Part shown: positions 50,523 to 59,290 of the stretch, in pieces
How positions within the stretch are numbered: position 1 is the stretch's first letter
How the letters are laid out: each line of letters starts with the position of its first letter
Assembly (NCBI GenBank): GCA_965224535.1
Contig: CBDCZR010000003.1
Span: forward strand, 1-64,000
Direction: 5' to 3'
DNA: 64,000 nt
From: JBCDHN01 sp965224535
GTDB lineage: Bacteria; Verrucomicrobiota; Verrucomicrobiia; Verrucomicrobiales; DEV007
Made by a program: the position numbers and the translations under genes
Notes under the pieces: model-generated
The model's database searches: none
Told to the model about the DNA's origin: nothing
The model's input: only the letters and a program-made list of their open reading frames with translations

Positions 50523-51745
50523 ACTACTTCGATTACGGCTACGCACAGCCAAAAGGGCCTCACCCAATCGCAGTGCACTTGGAGCACTTCGATTGTCCGT
50601 GGGCGGAAGGCCATTCGTTGGTGCGCATCGGCCTAAAAGCGCGGGAAATGGAAAAAAACACGCGTCCGGCGGCAAATCTGGTGCTCCTGATCGATGTGTC
50701 CGGCTCCATGAATCAGTTCGACAAGTTGCCCTGGGTTAAGGCATCACTCCACGCGTTGGTCAGGCAGCTTGAGGCACAGGATCGCGTTGCCGTGGTGGTT
50801 TACGCCGGTGCGAGTGGCCTGGCCTTGCCCTCCACCGCAGCCGGTCCCCCGAATCGCGAAGCTATCCTCACCGCGATCGATCGCCTCCAGGCCGGTGGTA
50901 CTACCAACGGCGCAGCGGGAATTCAAACGGCCTACCGGATCGCCCGCGAGAACTTCATCGATGGCGGGATTAATCGCGTCGTCTTGGCCACTGACGGGGA
51001 TTTCAACGTGGGCGTAACCAGCGGCGGCGAGCTAACGGAACTGGTTTCATCCCGGGCTAAATCGGGCGTCTTTTTGAGCGTTTTAGGCTTTGGCCGCGGC
51101 AATTTGAACGATGCCATGATGGAGAGAATTACCAACCGCGGAAACGGCGGCTACTTTTACATCGACAACCTCGCCGAAGCGAAACGGGTGCTTTGCGAGG
51201 AAATGACCGAGACCCTGGTCACCGTGGCGGGCGACGTCAAAATCCAGGTCGAGTTTAATCCTGCCAAGATCGCGCGATTTCGGCTCATCGCTTACTCCAA
51301 CCGTCAGTTGGAAGCCGAGGACTTCTCAGACGACGAGGTCGATGCGGGCGAAATTGGGGCTGGTGGCGAAGTCACCGCCCTCTATCAGATCGAGCTGGGT
51401 CCAGCCGCGGCGGAGGACGCCGGATTGCGCTACCAGGCTCGCACCGATTTAGTGCCGAGCGAGGAGTGGGGCTTCGTCTCGTTGCGCTACCAACCCCCTG
51501 CCGGCGGAAAAAGCCACCTGATCCAGACGCCCATTCTTGGCGATTCCAAACAATGGAACCAGGCCACCGAGGCTTCCCAATTTGCATCAGCTGTTGCGCT
51601 TTTTGGAATGCTTCTTCGCAAATCCGAGCACGCGGGGACGGGAAATCTGGAGTTGGTCGATCTTCTGGCTCGAGCGGGCGCCCAAACCGAGGCACAGCGG
51701 GATTTTCTCAGGATGACAGAGGGTTTTCCTCATTCAATGCAATGA
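50372..51745 (+). CDS. YfbK-type VWA-domain protein (5' part lost to frameshift)
   Basis: The 457-residue frame begins MRDNRFLNPRNHPLSTFSID. The NHPLSTFSIDVDTASFTNLRR segment is the YfbK/VWA-containing signature, and a VWA domain with the MIDAS motif LVLLIDVSGSMNQFD (D-x-S-x-S) follows, plus TNGAAGIQTAYRIA and VLATDGDFNVG. The C-terminal DUF3520-like part carries EWGFVSLRYQPP and a helical end. True translation probably starts with the preceding ORF; the ATG used here is just the first in the shifted frame. VWA proteins typically anchor protein complexes, often MoxR partners. Confidence 0.8.
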   Translation: MRDNRFLNPRNHPLSTFSIDVDTASFTNLRRLLAEGRPIPPDAIRIEEMVNYFDYGYAQPKGPHPIAVHLEHFDCPWAEGHSLVRIGLKAREMEKNTRPAANLVLLIDVSGSMNQFDKLPWVKASLHALVRQLEAQDRVAVVVYAGASGLALPSTAAGPPNREAILTAIDRLQAGGTTNGAAGIQTAYRIARENFIDGGINRVVLATDGDFNVGVTSGGELTELVSSRAKSGVFLSVLGFGRGNLNDAMMERITNRGNGGYFYIDNLAEAKRVLCEEMTETLVTVAGDVKIQVEFNPAKIARFRLIAYSNRQLEAEDFSDDEVDAGEIGAGGEVTALYQIELGPAAAEDAGLRYQARTDLVPSEEWGFVSLRYQPPAGGKSHLIQTPILGDSKQWNQATEASQFASAVALFGMLLRKSEHAGTGNLELVDLLARAGAQTEAQRDFLRMTEGFPHSMQ

Positions 51746-51790
51746 ACGCCCCGTCGGTCGGAGTTTACTCGGGAACGGGCCGGTCCCGTT

Positions 51791-53515
51791 TTACGCTGCC
51801 TCCAAAAACGCCGTCCGGCTGAGCTTAGCGTATTGGCCGTCGTTGGCCAGGAGTTCGTCGTGCGTGCCTTGTTCGATGATTCGACCCCGGTCCAGCACGT
51901 AGATGCAGTCGGCGTTGCGCACCGTGCTGAGCCGGTGGGCGATGACGAAGCTGGTTCGGCTAACCATCAACTTCTCCAACGCTTGCTGGATGAGTCGCTC
52001 GGTTTCGGTATCGACGCTGGCGGTGGCTTCGTCCAAAAGGAGGATGGGCGGGTTCTTCAGCAGCGCCCGCGCGATGGAAATGCGCTGTTTTTCGCCGACG
52101 CTCAGCTTCACGCCGCGCTCGCCCACGTTGGTCTCCAGTACCTCGGGTAGGCGGCGAACGAATTCGGCGGCGTTGGCGATTTCCAGCGCATTCCAAAATT
52201 CTTCGTCCGTTCCGTCGCGCTTGGCGATGAGCAGGTTGTCGCGCACCGTGCCGTTGAAGAGGAAGCTCTCCTGGGTGACGTAGCCGATTTTCGAGCGCAA
52301 CGAGCGCTTGCTCAAGGTGCGGATGTCCGCGCCGTCGATGGAGATGACGCCGGTGTCGGGCTCGTAAAATCGCGCCAGCAGATTGATGATGGTCGATTTT
52401 CCGGCGCCGGTGGGGCCAACCAGGGCGATGGTCTGCCCGGGGCGCGCTTCCAGGCTAACGCCGGTGAGCGTGGCCTGACGCCCGGTGTAGGAAAAACCGA
52501 CGTTTTCGTAGGCCACGTGGCCTTTCACCTCCGTCAATTCCGCGCCGGTTTCCAGGCTGACTTCCGGCTCGCTGTCCAAAACGCCGAAAACGCGGTCGCC
52601 GGCGGCCATCCCGGCCTGAACCAGTTGGTTGAGCTGGTGCAGCCGGGTGATGGGTTCGTAAAAATAGAGGGTGACCAGGTAGAGAAAAGCCGCCAACTCG
52701 CCGACCGCCATTTTTCCGTCAAAAACCAAAAAAGCACCGAAACCGAGGACAATGACGCGGCCTAACGAGTTGAGAAAAGCCATGCCGGGCTTGTAAATCG
52801 CCCACGCGCGCATCACCCGCATCGTCGCCTGGCGCACGGCTTCGCTGGCCGTGTTAAACGCGCGATGCTCGCTCTCTTCCAGCGCGTAGGCCTTGATTTG
52901 GCGAATGCCGGCAATGTTGTCGTGCAACAGGCTGTTCATCTCTCCGGTAACCTTGCGCACGATGCTGTAGCGCTTGCGGCCGCGAGTGTAGATAATGGCG
53001 CCGACGATGAGCAACGGCAGCGGGATGAGCGTGGCCCAGGCCAATTGCGCGTTGGTGAAAAAGAGCATCGCGCCGACGATGAGAATCTGGAGGATGGAGA
53101 TGAGCCCCTGCTCGATGCCGTCGATGAGCACGCGTTCCATGCTCTGCACGTCTTCGCTCACGCAGGTCATGGTGTCGCCGGTAGGATGGTCGTCGAACCA
53201 TTGCAGCGGCAACTGCTGGATGTGGGCGTAAAGGTCGCTGCGCAGGTCGAATATAACCCGCTGCTCGAACGTATTGTTCAACTGAATGCGCAGCGAATCG
53301 AACACCTCGCGCAAGAGAAACGACCCCGCGGCGATGGCGATCATCGGCCAAAGCATCTCGCGTTTTTCGTTGGCGATCACGTCGTCGATGATGATGGCGA
53401 TGATGCCCGGAAACACGACCACCATCAACGTGGCCAACACCGCGCACACCAACTGCGCGCTGGCCAGCCCCGGGTAGCTTTTGAGGTAACTGAAGATGCG
53501 GACGACGGTTTTCAC
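51791..53515 (-). CDS. ABC exporter, fused permease and ATPase (MsbA-like)
   Basis: The 574-residue protein has six N-terminal TM spans (for example VCAVLATLMVVVFPGIIAII, MLFFTNAQLAWATLIPLPLL, ALMGTLGFGVFLVF regions) and an ABC ATPase at about 340-574. Its motifs are Walker A GPTGAGKSTIINLL, Q-loop and signature LSVGEKQRISIARAL, Walker B ILLLDEATASVD and switch His AHRLSTV. The architecture is that of homodimeric lipid or drug exporters. Its substrate is unknown. It stands apart from the C39 peptidase, so it is not the obvious RiPP exporter. Confidence 0.93.
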   Translation of the reverse strand: MKTVVRIFSYLKSYPGLASAQLVCAVLATLMVVVFPGIIAIIIDDVIANEKREMLWPMIAIAAGSFLLREVFDSLRIQLNNTFEQRVIFDLRSDLYAHIQQLPLQWFDDHPTGDTMTCVSEDVQSMERVLIDGIEQGLISILQILIVGAMLFFTNAQLAWATLIPLPLLIVGAIIYTRGRKRYSIVRKVTGEMNSLLHDNIAGIRQIKAYALEESEHRAFNTASEAVRQATMRVMRAWAIYKPGMAFLNSLGRVIVLGFGAFLVFDGKMAVGELAAFLYLVTLYFYEPITRLHQLNQLVQAGMAAGDRVFGVLDSEPEVSLETGAELTEVKGHVAYENVGFSYTGRQATLTGVSLEARPGQTIALVGPTGAGKSTIINLLARFYEPDTGVISIDGADIRTLSKRSLRSKIGYVTQESFLFNGTVRDNLLIAKRDGTDEEFWNALEIANAAEFVRRLPEVLETNVGERGVKLSVGEKQRISIARALLKNPPILLLDEATASVDTETERLIQQALEKLMVSRTSFVIAHRLSTVRNADCIYVLDRGRIIEQGTHDELLANDGQYAKLSRTAFLEAA

Positions 53516-53575
53516 GAGCCTCTTAGACGCCGCGCATTTGCGCGTGACAACGCCTGAATTTCACCGATTTTTTGG

Positions 53576-54334
53576 ATGCACGAGTTTGATCTCCGTTCAC
53601 AGCCCTTTTCCCCACCGAGCTTCGGAATTCCCGACTCGGTTTTCGACCTTGTGGCCAAGAAAAACAAAAAACGCCGAAAACGTGGAAAGATGGTGATGTT
53701 CGTCGCCATCCCGGTCCTGTTGTTGGCGGGTTTCGTGGTGTTTTGCAACCTGCTGGTGTCGATTTCTGCGAAAAATCAGGTGTTTCAGGCCTCTGACGAT
53801 TTGCCCGCGAACATGGTGGGCGTGGTGTTGGGCACCTCCAAAAACGTCGCGCCAAATCGGCCCAACGCGCACTTCATCACGCGGGTGGAAGCCGCCGCGG
53901 AGTTGTTTCGCACCGGCAAAGTTCAGCACCTGTTGGTCAGCGGCTCATCGGAGGCCTACTACAACGAGCCCAAGGACATGCTGCAAGCCCTCAACCGGCT
54001 GGGAGTGCCGAAAACCGCCATCACCCAGGACGCCTCCGGCTTTCGCACGCTGGATTCCGTCGTCCGAGCCAAGAAGATTTTCGGCCAGCACCGATACACC
54101 ATCATCACCGACGATTTTCACGTAACGCGCGCCGTGTTTCTGGCCGAGCGTCACGGACAAGACGTGATTGGTTTCGCCGCGCCGGGGGTGAACCTGCAAC
54201 AATCCGCCAAAAGCCGGGTGCGCGAGGTTTTCGCGCGGGTCAAAGCAGTGCTGGACATCTACGTCTTCGACACCCAGCCGAAAGAACTCGGCGATCCGGA
54301 GCCGATTCGGGTGGCGGTGACGCGGGATTCCTGA
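53576..54334 (+). CDS. SanA/YdcF-family (DUF218) membrane protein
   Basis: The 252-residue protein has one N-terminal TM (MVMFVAIPVLLLAGFVVFCNLLV). The family core follows: GVVLGTSKNVAPNRPNAHF, KVQHLLVSGSSEAYYNEPKD and YTIITDDFHVTRAVFLAERHG. This is the SanA-like vancomycin-resistance/envelope-integrity group, with the conserved G-T and S-G-S-S. A role in cell-wall or envelope integrity is likely. It starts 60 bp after the divergent ABC exporter gene. Confidence 0.85.
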   Translation: MHEFDLRSQPFSPPSFGIPDSVFDLVAKKNKKRRKRGKMVMFVAIPVLLLAGFVVFCNLLVSISAKNQVFQASDDLPANMVGVVLGTSKNVAPNRPNAHFITRVEAAAELFRTGKVQHLLVSGSSEAYYNEPKDMLQALNRLGVPKTAITQDASGFRTLDSVVRAKKIFGQHRYTIITDDFHVTRAVFLAERHGQDVIGFAAPGVNLQQSAKSRVREVFARVKAVLDIYVFDTQPKELGDPEPIRVAVTRDS

Positions 54335-54414
54335 GGGCGGATCGGCACGGAACGAACGGCGTCGCTTGTGTCCCTTCTGTCCCTTAGTTTTTAACCCAAC
54401 GCCCCATTTTCGCC

Positions 54415-55617
54415 ATGACTCGCATTTTCCTCGCCCTTCTCTCGCTCCTCGCCACACAAACCCACAACGCGGTGGCTGACGGCGACGGCTCGATGGCCAA
54501 TTGGCGCTCGGACGTCAAAATTCGCCCGGTTTTGGACGCCAACGCACCGTTTCACAGCATCCACACCTACTACACCACCTGTCCCGAAAGCCCGGACGGC
54601 AGCCGCATTTTGTTTTTCCGCTCCACCATGGCCGATGCGCGGGTAGGGGAGGTTTGCGTGCTCGATCGCCAAAGCGGCGAGGTGCGCGTTTTGGCTCGCT
54701 GCGTGGAGACCGAAGATGCCCATCGCGCCGCTTGCCAGCAGTGGATTCTCGGCGGCCAAGCCGTGGTGTTCCACGAATTTCGCGATGGCGCCTGGCAGGT
54801 GGTCACGGCCGATCTCGCGACGGGCGAAACCAAGGTGCAAGCGCCTGGCCGGCAGGCTGGGTTTTGCCAGCCTAACGCTGAAGTTGTGCCAATCTACGGT
54901 TCGCACGGCGATCCTGGCATGTATCCCAATTTTGAGTTGCTCGACGTCCGCACCGGCAAAATCACCGAGGTCGTTCGCGCTCGCGACATGCCCGCGGTTT
55001 GGGCGAATAGCGGCGCGGGCGGCGACTACCTGGAAGCTCAGTTCGGCGGCAAACCCACCTCGATCTGCTTCCCCATGATGAGCCCGGACGGGAAGCGTGC
55101 CTTCTTCAAATTGGCCACGCCGGGCTTGAGCCGCGATTTCCGCAGCCACGCCTTCAGCAAGCGCAAGGGCGTGTTTTTCTACGACCTGACCACCAGAGAT
55201 TTCCTCTATTTTCACCCAAAATGGGGCCACCCGGCCTGGCAGCCCGGCTCCAGCAGCATCATCAACATGTGGAGCAACGGCCCGGTCTTGCTGGACCTGG
55301 AAGAGCCGCGGGTGGTGAAGCAAGTTCCCATGCCGAGCTTCATGGTTAGCGGCGGACATCCGTCCATGGCGCCGGATGGGGGCTTGTTCGTGACGGACGG
55401 CCGGATTTCGGGGAAAAAGGGTTGGTGGGGCGTGGCGTTGGGCGATTTCGACAGCGGTGAGTGGCATTTGCTGACGCAGTTCGACAACTCCAAGGGCGCC
55501 ACCACCTGGCGGAAAAATCATCCGCACCCGGTTTTCAGCGCCGATGGCCGCCGGCTGTATTTTAACGTGAATTCGGATGCGCGGACCCGACTTTTCGTCG
55601 CGGAACCGGAAAATTGA
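54415..55617 (+). CDS. Secreted TolB-like beta-propeller protein
   Basis: The 400-residue protein starts with a signal peptide (MTRIFLALLSLLATQTHNAVA). The body is repeated propeller blades with SPDGSRILFFRS, MSPDGKRAFFKL, and HPHPVFSADGRRLYFNVNS, the classic S-P-D-G-x-x-x/x-F-x motif. It resembles oligogalacturonate-lyase-like (PL22-type) propellers in layout, but the active-site residues cannot be checked by eye. The last blade is complete. It follows the SanA-like gene by about 80 bp on the same strand. Confidence 0.75.
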   Translation: MTRIFLALLSLLATQTHNAVADGDGSMANWRSDVKIRPVLDANAPFHSIHTYYTTCPESPDGSRILFFRSTMADARVGEVCVLDRQSGEVRVLARCVETEDAHRAACQQWILGGQAVVFHEFRDGAWQVVTADLATGETKVQAPGRQAGFCQPNAEVVPIYGSHGDPGMYPNFELLDVRTGKITEVVRARDMPAVWANSGAGGDYLEAQFGGKPTSICFPMMSPDGKRAFFKLATPGLSRDFRSHAFSKRKGVFFYDLTTRDFLYFHPKWGHPAWQPGSSSIINMWSNGPVLLDLEEPRVVKQVPMPSFMVSGGHPSMAPDGGLFVTDGRISGKKGWWGVALGDFDSGEWHLLTQFDNSKGATTWRKNHPHPVFSADGRRLYFNVNSDARTRLFVAEPEN

Positions 55618-55661
55618 GCCCGTTGGTGATGTTGTTAGGCCCAGGCAATCAGCAGCTACCC

Positions 55662-55952
55662 ATGAAAACGCCGCTCGTGCTTAGGATCGTGGGATACGCC
55701 GCCGTTTTCGGCGTGACGACGGTCTTGACCCAGGTTGGCGGCGTCATTTTCGTCGGTGCGTGGCTCATTTTCCGGCGTCGCGTCTTTGCCGGCTACCGGC
55801 GCCCGCGATTGGCTGGGCTCGGCGCCGCCACGCTAACCTACATCTTCTGCATCCTGACCCTTGTTCCGCTTTTGGCGAAATTTGCCGGCCGGCGGCCGTT
55901 GCCTTGGGTTTCCAGCCCGGAATTGCCCCTGGCGCCGCGTTCCATCGTCTAA
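55662..55952 (+). CDS. Small membrane protein
   Basis: The ATG at 55662 is preferred. The 96-residue protein has TM segments LRIVGYAAVFGVTTVLTQVG and LAGLGAATLTYIFCILTLVP, a basic loop RRRVFAGYRRP between them, and a Pro-rich tail ending SSPELPLAPRS. The family is not recognised. The tail might continue in a longer homolog, so C-terminal truncation is possible. Confidence 0.45.
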   Translation: MKTPLVLRIVGYAAVFGVTTVLTQVGGVIFVGAWLIFRRRVFAGYRRPRLAGLGAATLTYIFCILTLVPLLAKFAGRRPLPWVSSPELPLAPRSIV

Positions 55953-56045
55953 CTGGACATCCTAAGCTTCGCTTCCAGCAATGTAACGCCGCCCGCCACG
56001 ACGATCACATCCATTTTCAAGTTCGGTGAGCAGCCCAGTCCTGCG

Positions 56046-56507
56046 TCAGTCTGCGCCCTCGGCGAGTTTCGCTAGCTCCGATCGAAGGCGCTCCAATTCC
56101 ATGTCCTTCGCGGCCAACTCCTGTTCCTTCTCCTCCAGCGCTTGGTGGGATTCCTCCAAGGCGTGGCTCTTCTCTTCCAGGGCCTGGTTGGACTCTTCCA
56201 AGGCGTGGCTTTTCTCCTCCAGCGCGTGGTTGGACTCGTCCAAGGCATGGCTTTTCTCCTCCAGCGCTTGGTTGGACTCTTCCAGAGCCTGGTTGGACTC
56301 GTCCAAAGCATGACTTTTTTCCTCCAGCGCGTGGTTGGACTCGTCCAAGGCATGGCTTTTCTCCTCCAGCGCTTGGTTGGACTCATCCAAGGCATGGCTT
56401 TTCTCCTCCAGCGCCCGAGCCTTTTCTTGGATTTCTTGCTGGATCCGGATCCCAGTTTTCCCGGATGTGATCGGGAATCCAGGCGGGACGGTCCAGAACT
56501 GAGACAT
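56046..56507 (-). CDS. Coiled-coil protein of 14-residue repeats
   Basis: The 153-residue ORF has repeats of the form EEKSHALDESNQAL (14 residues, 42 bp), about eight copies, then a short non-repeat tail KDMELERLRSELAKLAEG. The start at 56507 gives an implausible N-terminus; an alternative frame from 56520 reads MSDVSVLDRPAWIPDHIREN, suggesting a frameshift between a globular start and the repeat. A coiled-coil tail of an Rpn/Uma2-type nuclease is one possibility, not proven. Confidence 0.5.
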   Translation of the reverse strand: MSQFWTVPPGFPITSGKTGIRIQQEIQEKARALEEKSHALDESNQALEEKSHALDESNHALEEKSHALDESNQALEESNQALEEKSHALDESNHALEEKSHALEESNQALEEKSHALEESHQALEEKEQELAAKDMELERLRSELAKLAEGAD

Positions 56508-56719
56508 CGCTCATGCGCGCAGCCTAGCACCAATCACCGGTTTCGGCAATCCGGCAGTATTTTGCGGTTTTTCGGTGGACGATCTCGATGGTTTGGTGGC
56601 TGGATTTTGTGGCCTCCTCGGCGGTGGTGAAGCAGTGATGATTCTTGACGAAGAAGGTTGCGGGAGTTCAATGCGCCGGGCCAAGTAGTTCAGCTACGCA
56701 CAAATTTTTAAGGATCAAT

Positions 56720-56737
56720 CCACGAATCCATTCGTGG
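56720..56737. promoter_or_regulatory. Palindrome upstream of the ECF sigma gene
   Basis: The sequence ccacgaatccattcgtgg is an 8-bp inverted repeat with a two-base centre. It lies 31 bp upstream of the ECF sigma ATG (56769) and 60 bp beyond the preceding gene, where operators usually sit. It may be a repressor or sigma-related site; there is no direct evidence. Confidence 0.4.
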
Positions 56738-56768
56738 TATCCCGCAACAGCAGCCAGAATCACCCCTC

Positions 56769-57260
56769 ATGCACTTCACCCGCGGATCAAAACAATCCCA
56801 AGAACGCGACCTGGTTCAGGCGGGTTTCTGTTTTGCGCTTTCCCTGACAAATCACCCGGAAGAAGCCGAGGACCTCGTCCAACAAGCCTGCTTCCGCGTG
56901 ATCGCAAAGAAAGGCCAGCTCCATTCGCGGAGCTACCTTTTTAAGGCCATTCGAAATCTCTTCTACGATCATGAGCGACGAAAAAAGATCATTGCATTCG
57001 AACCTATTGAGGACTCGCCATCGCTTTCGGCGTCAAACCCAACTCCTTGCGTGACGATGGATTTGGAAAGCGAATTGAACAAGCTTCCATCCGAGGAGCG
57101 CGAAGTTCTCTACCTGAATTGCGTCGAAGGCTACACCGCCGCGGAGTTGGCGACGATGCTTGGAAAGCCACGGAGCACGGTGTTGAATATATTATCCCGA
57201 GCCAAAAACAAGTTGTTCGATAAAGGCTCAAAACCAACGGAAAGGCGGCGCTGTGAGTGA
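56769..57260 (+). CDS. ECF-type RNA polymerase sigma factor
   Basis: The 163-residue protein has a sigma-2 region (FALSLTNHPEEAEDLVQQAC, with the sigma2.1-2.2 pattern) and a sigma-4 helix-turn-helix (LNKLPSEEREVLYLNCVEGY, TAAELATMLGKPRSTVLNIL). It is of ECF size with a short linker. The next gene starts 8 bp inside it at GTG 57253, so the two are translationally coupled. ECF factors usually pair with a membrane anti-sigma factor; the next gene has a TM and could act as such. Confidence 0.9.
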   Translation: MHFTRGSKQSQERDLVQAGFCFALSLTNHPEEAEDLVQQACFRVIAKKGQLHSRSYLFKAIRNLFYDHERRKKIIAFEPIEDSPSLSASNPTPCVTMDLESELNKLPSEEREVLYLNCVEGYTAAELATMLGKPRSTVLNILSRAKNKLFDKGSKPTERRRCE

Positions 57261-57846
57261 AATTGACGAAATCCTGAAGAGTCATTACCAAGGCCGGCGA
57301 TTGCCGGACGATCGTGTGGACCGAATCCTGGAATCCTGCGACCCTGCTCGCCGGATTCGGCTGTGGAAATCGCTCGCCCTGACTTCTTTTGGCGCAGCGG
57401 CGGCCGCGATTCTGGCTCTTTTGTTCGTTTTAGCTGCTCATTCGCACCAACCTGAAAATGAGCCGCCTCTGGCGAATGGTGAAGAGAGTGAAATCACGCT
57501 GGATGCGCTTTCCCAGCCGGAGCGCTTCCGTCTCATTGCGGTAAAGATCCATGCGGACCCTTGCGGCAGGTGCAAACGAATCGCTCCCGTTTTTGCGGAT
57601 CTCCAGAACGAATTCTCGGATGATTCCGTTCTCTTCTTAACGTTTGATCTAACCACGGAAGGATCGCGGCGTCAGGCCGAGTTTCTCAGCAAGATCATTG
57701 GCATCGAAGAGATCTTCAAAAAACAGCGCTACACCGGTGTGATCGTGGTGGCGACCCCGGACGGAGAGGTCCGTGAAGTCGTCGATAGCTCAGCGAGCCT
57801 GGCTGGAGCAACGGAGGTTTTGGCGCGTAATCTGAATCCAAGTTGA
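57253..57846 (+). CDS. Membrane-anchored thioredoxin-like protein (possible anti-sigma)
   Basis: The GTG start at 57253 overlaps the sigma gene by eight bases. Of the 197 residues, 1-40 are a cytoplasmic helical segment (SEIDEILKSHYQGRRLPDDR), then one TM at about 45-62 (FGAAAAAILALLFVLAAH). A periplasmic thioredoxin-like domain follows, with strand ERFRLIAVKIHADP and the motif CGRCKRIAP (C-x-x-C). The layout (cytoplasmic helix, TM, exterior domain) matches a zinc-less anti-sigma factor with a sensory domain. The sensing role is inferred from order; the thioredoxin motif could sense redox or assist folding. Confidence 0.65.
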   Translation: MSEIDEILKSHYQGRRLPDDRVDRILESCDPARRIRLWKSLALTSFGAAAAAILALLFVLAAHSHQPENEPPLANGEESEITLDALSQPERFRLIAVKIHADPCGRCKRIAPVFADLQNEFSDDSVLFLTFDLTTEGSRRQAEFLSKIIGIEEIFKKQRYTGVIVVATPDGEVREVVDSSASLAGATEVLARNLNPS

Positions 57847-57847
57847 C

Positions 57848-59290
57848 ATGAAAATCGTTTCAATATTCGCACTGTTGGTTGTTGGTATAGCGAATGCGCA
57901 ACTTTCGCATCCGCCACTTCAAACGATTCCCGAGCCGGTCAATCGGAAACTGCCGGCCGGCCCCATCTACTACGTCGATTCTGCAAAGGGAAGCGATGCA
58001 AACCCGGGTTCTGAGACCGAGCCGTGGCAAACGATCAATCATGGCCTGAGCCAACTTCAGGCAGGAGACACATTGGCGATTCGCGAGGGTATCTACTTCG
58101 AAAATCTCTATTGCGCGGTCGCCGGAACGCCGGAGAAGCCGATCACGGTCAGAGCCTATCCCGGAGAGCAGGTCATCATTGACGGAAGCCTTCCTGAATT
58201 CCAGAACTCTCCCGAGTCCTGTTGGGAAAGCCTGGAAAACGGGGAGTATCGCAGCGCGAAAACGTATCGAAATATCCGCGATGTCCTTGGTGCGTTTGCG
58301 GACTCGAATATTGGATTGCAGACCTATTGGGCGCGCTCCGATTTGATGGCCGAAAACGAGCTTTGGATTCGCGATAAGGAAACGAGGGCGATCGAGCCCG
58401 TCTATTGCGGTCCGGGACTCTGGTATAACAAACAGACTGGCCGGATTCACTGCCGGTTCGCGCATACCCACATCGACAATCCTGAGGTGGCAAACTATCA
58501 AGGCGAAACGGATCCTCGAAAGCTGCCCCTGGCCATTGCGCCCTTCGCGTCGCTTCCCCTGTTCGTCGATCAGGCCAAACATGTCCGCTTTCAAGATCTG
58601 GTCATTCGCGGCGGGGGATTCGATACTATCGAACTCAATTTTGGAATAGATATAGCCTTTGAGAACGTCACGGTCTTCTGCGCGACCTACGGCATCCGCG
58701 CGCGGGCGACGGGGCCCCTGAAGATGACGCACTGCGGGGTGCATGGAGGAATCCCGCCGTGGGGGTTTCGCGACGAAAACAGCCTTCACACCAATTCATC
58801 CCATCATTACGATCCCTTCATTCCCGAGCCCGAAAACAAGGGACGCAACATTGCCCGGATGAACACGCACGCGCTGCTGGTGACGGAAGGTTCCTATGAG
58901 TTCGAAGTGTTCTTCTTTCCTCGCAACCACGATTGGGAAATCTCGCACAGTACCTTCACGGACGGGCACGACGGCGTCTACCTGAGCGGACACGGAATCC
59001 GATTCCATCACAATCACGTCGACAACATTCAGGACGACGCGATTTATCTCAGCAGCCCGGCGAACTACTCGACCGGCGATATTCATATCTATCAGAATTT
59101 AATCACGCGCTCTCTGATGGCTTTTGGATGCCATTCACGCGGCGGGCCGGTGGGCAACATTTATGTATACAGAAATATCGCAGATTTGAGGCAGGGAGTG
59201 AATCTCGGACGTCCCACGCCTGACAATCTACAAGGTCGAATCGGCAGCTATCATATCTTCCTGGTTCATGGGCGAAATTGCTTGGGATAG
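57848..59290 (+). CDS. Right-handed beta-helix secreted protein, part 1
   Basis: The ATG at 57848 follows one base after the thioredoxin stop. A signal peptide (MKIVSIFALLVVGIANA) starts a 480-residue chain. PIYYVDSAKGSDANPGSETE is the usual start of pectate-lyase-like helices. Repeated strand triplets (such as VRFQDLVIRGGGF, IAFENVTVFCATYGIRARAT) follow. Right-handed beta-helices bind or cleave acidic polysaccharides. The frame ends at a TAG within a GGGA-rich stretch near 59280; the following ORF continues the same protein in another frame. Confidence 0.75.
   Translation: MKIVSIFALLVVGIANAQLSHPPLQTIPEPVNRKLPAGPIYYVDSAKGSDANPGSETEPWQTINHGLSQLQAGDTLAIREGIYFENLYCAVAGTPEKPITVRAYPGEQVIIDGSLPEFQNSPESCWESLENGEYRSAKTYRNIRDVLGAFADSNIGLQTYWARSDLMAENELWIRDKETRAIEPVYCGPGLWYNKQTGRIHCRFAHTHIDNPEVANYQGETDPRKLPLAIAPFASLPLFVDQAKHVRFQDLVIRGGGFDTIELNFGIDIAFENVTVFCATYGIRARATGPLKMTHCGVHGGIPPWGFRDENSLHTNSSHHYDPFIPEPENKGRNIARMNTHALLVTEGSYEFEVFFFPRNHDWEISHSTFTDGHDGVYLSGHGIRFHHNHVDNIQDDAIYLSSPANYSTGDIHIYQNLITRSLMAFGCHSRGGPVGNIYVYRNIADLRQGVNLGRPTPDNLQGRIGSYHIFLVHGRNCLG

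Noticed and set aside
56130..56420. Possible CRISPR array in the 42-bp repeats
   Set aside because: Repeats are gap-free and encode a coiled-coil protein; no unique spacers are present.
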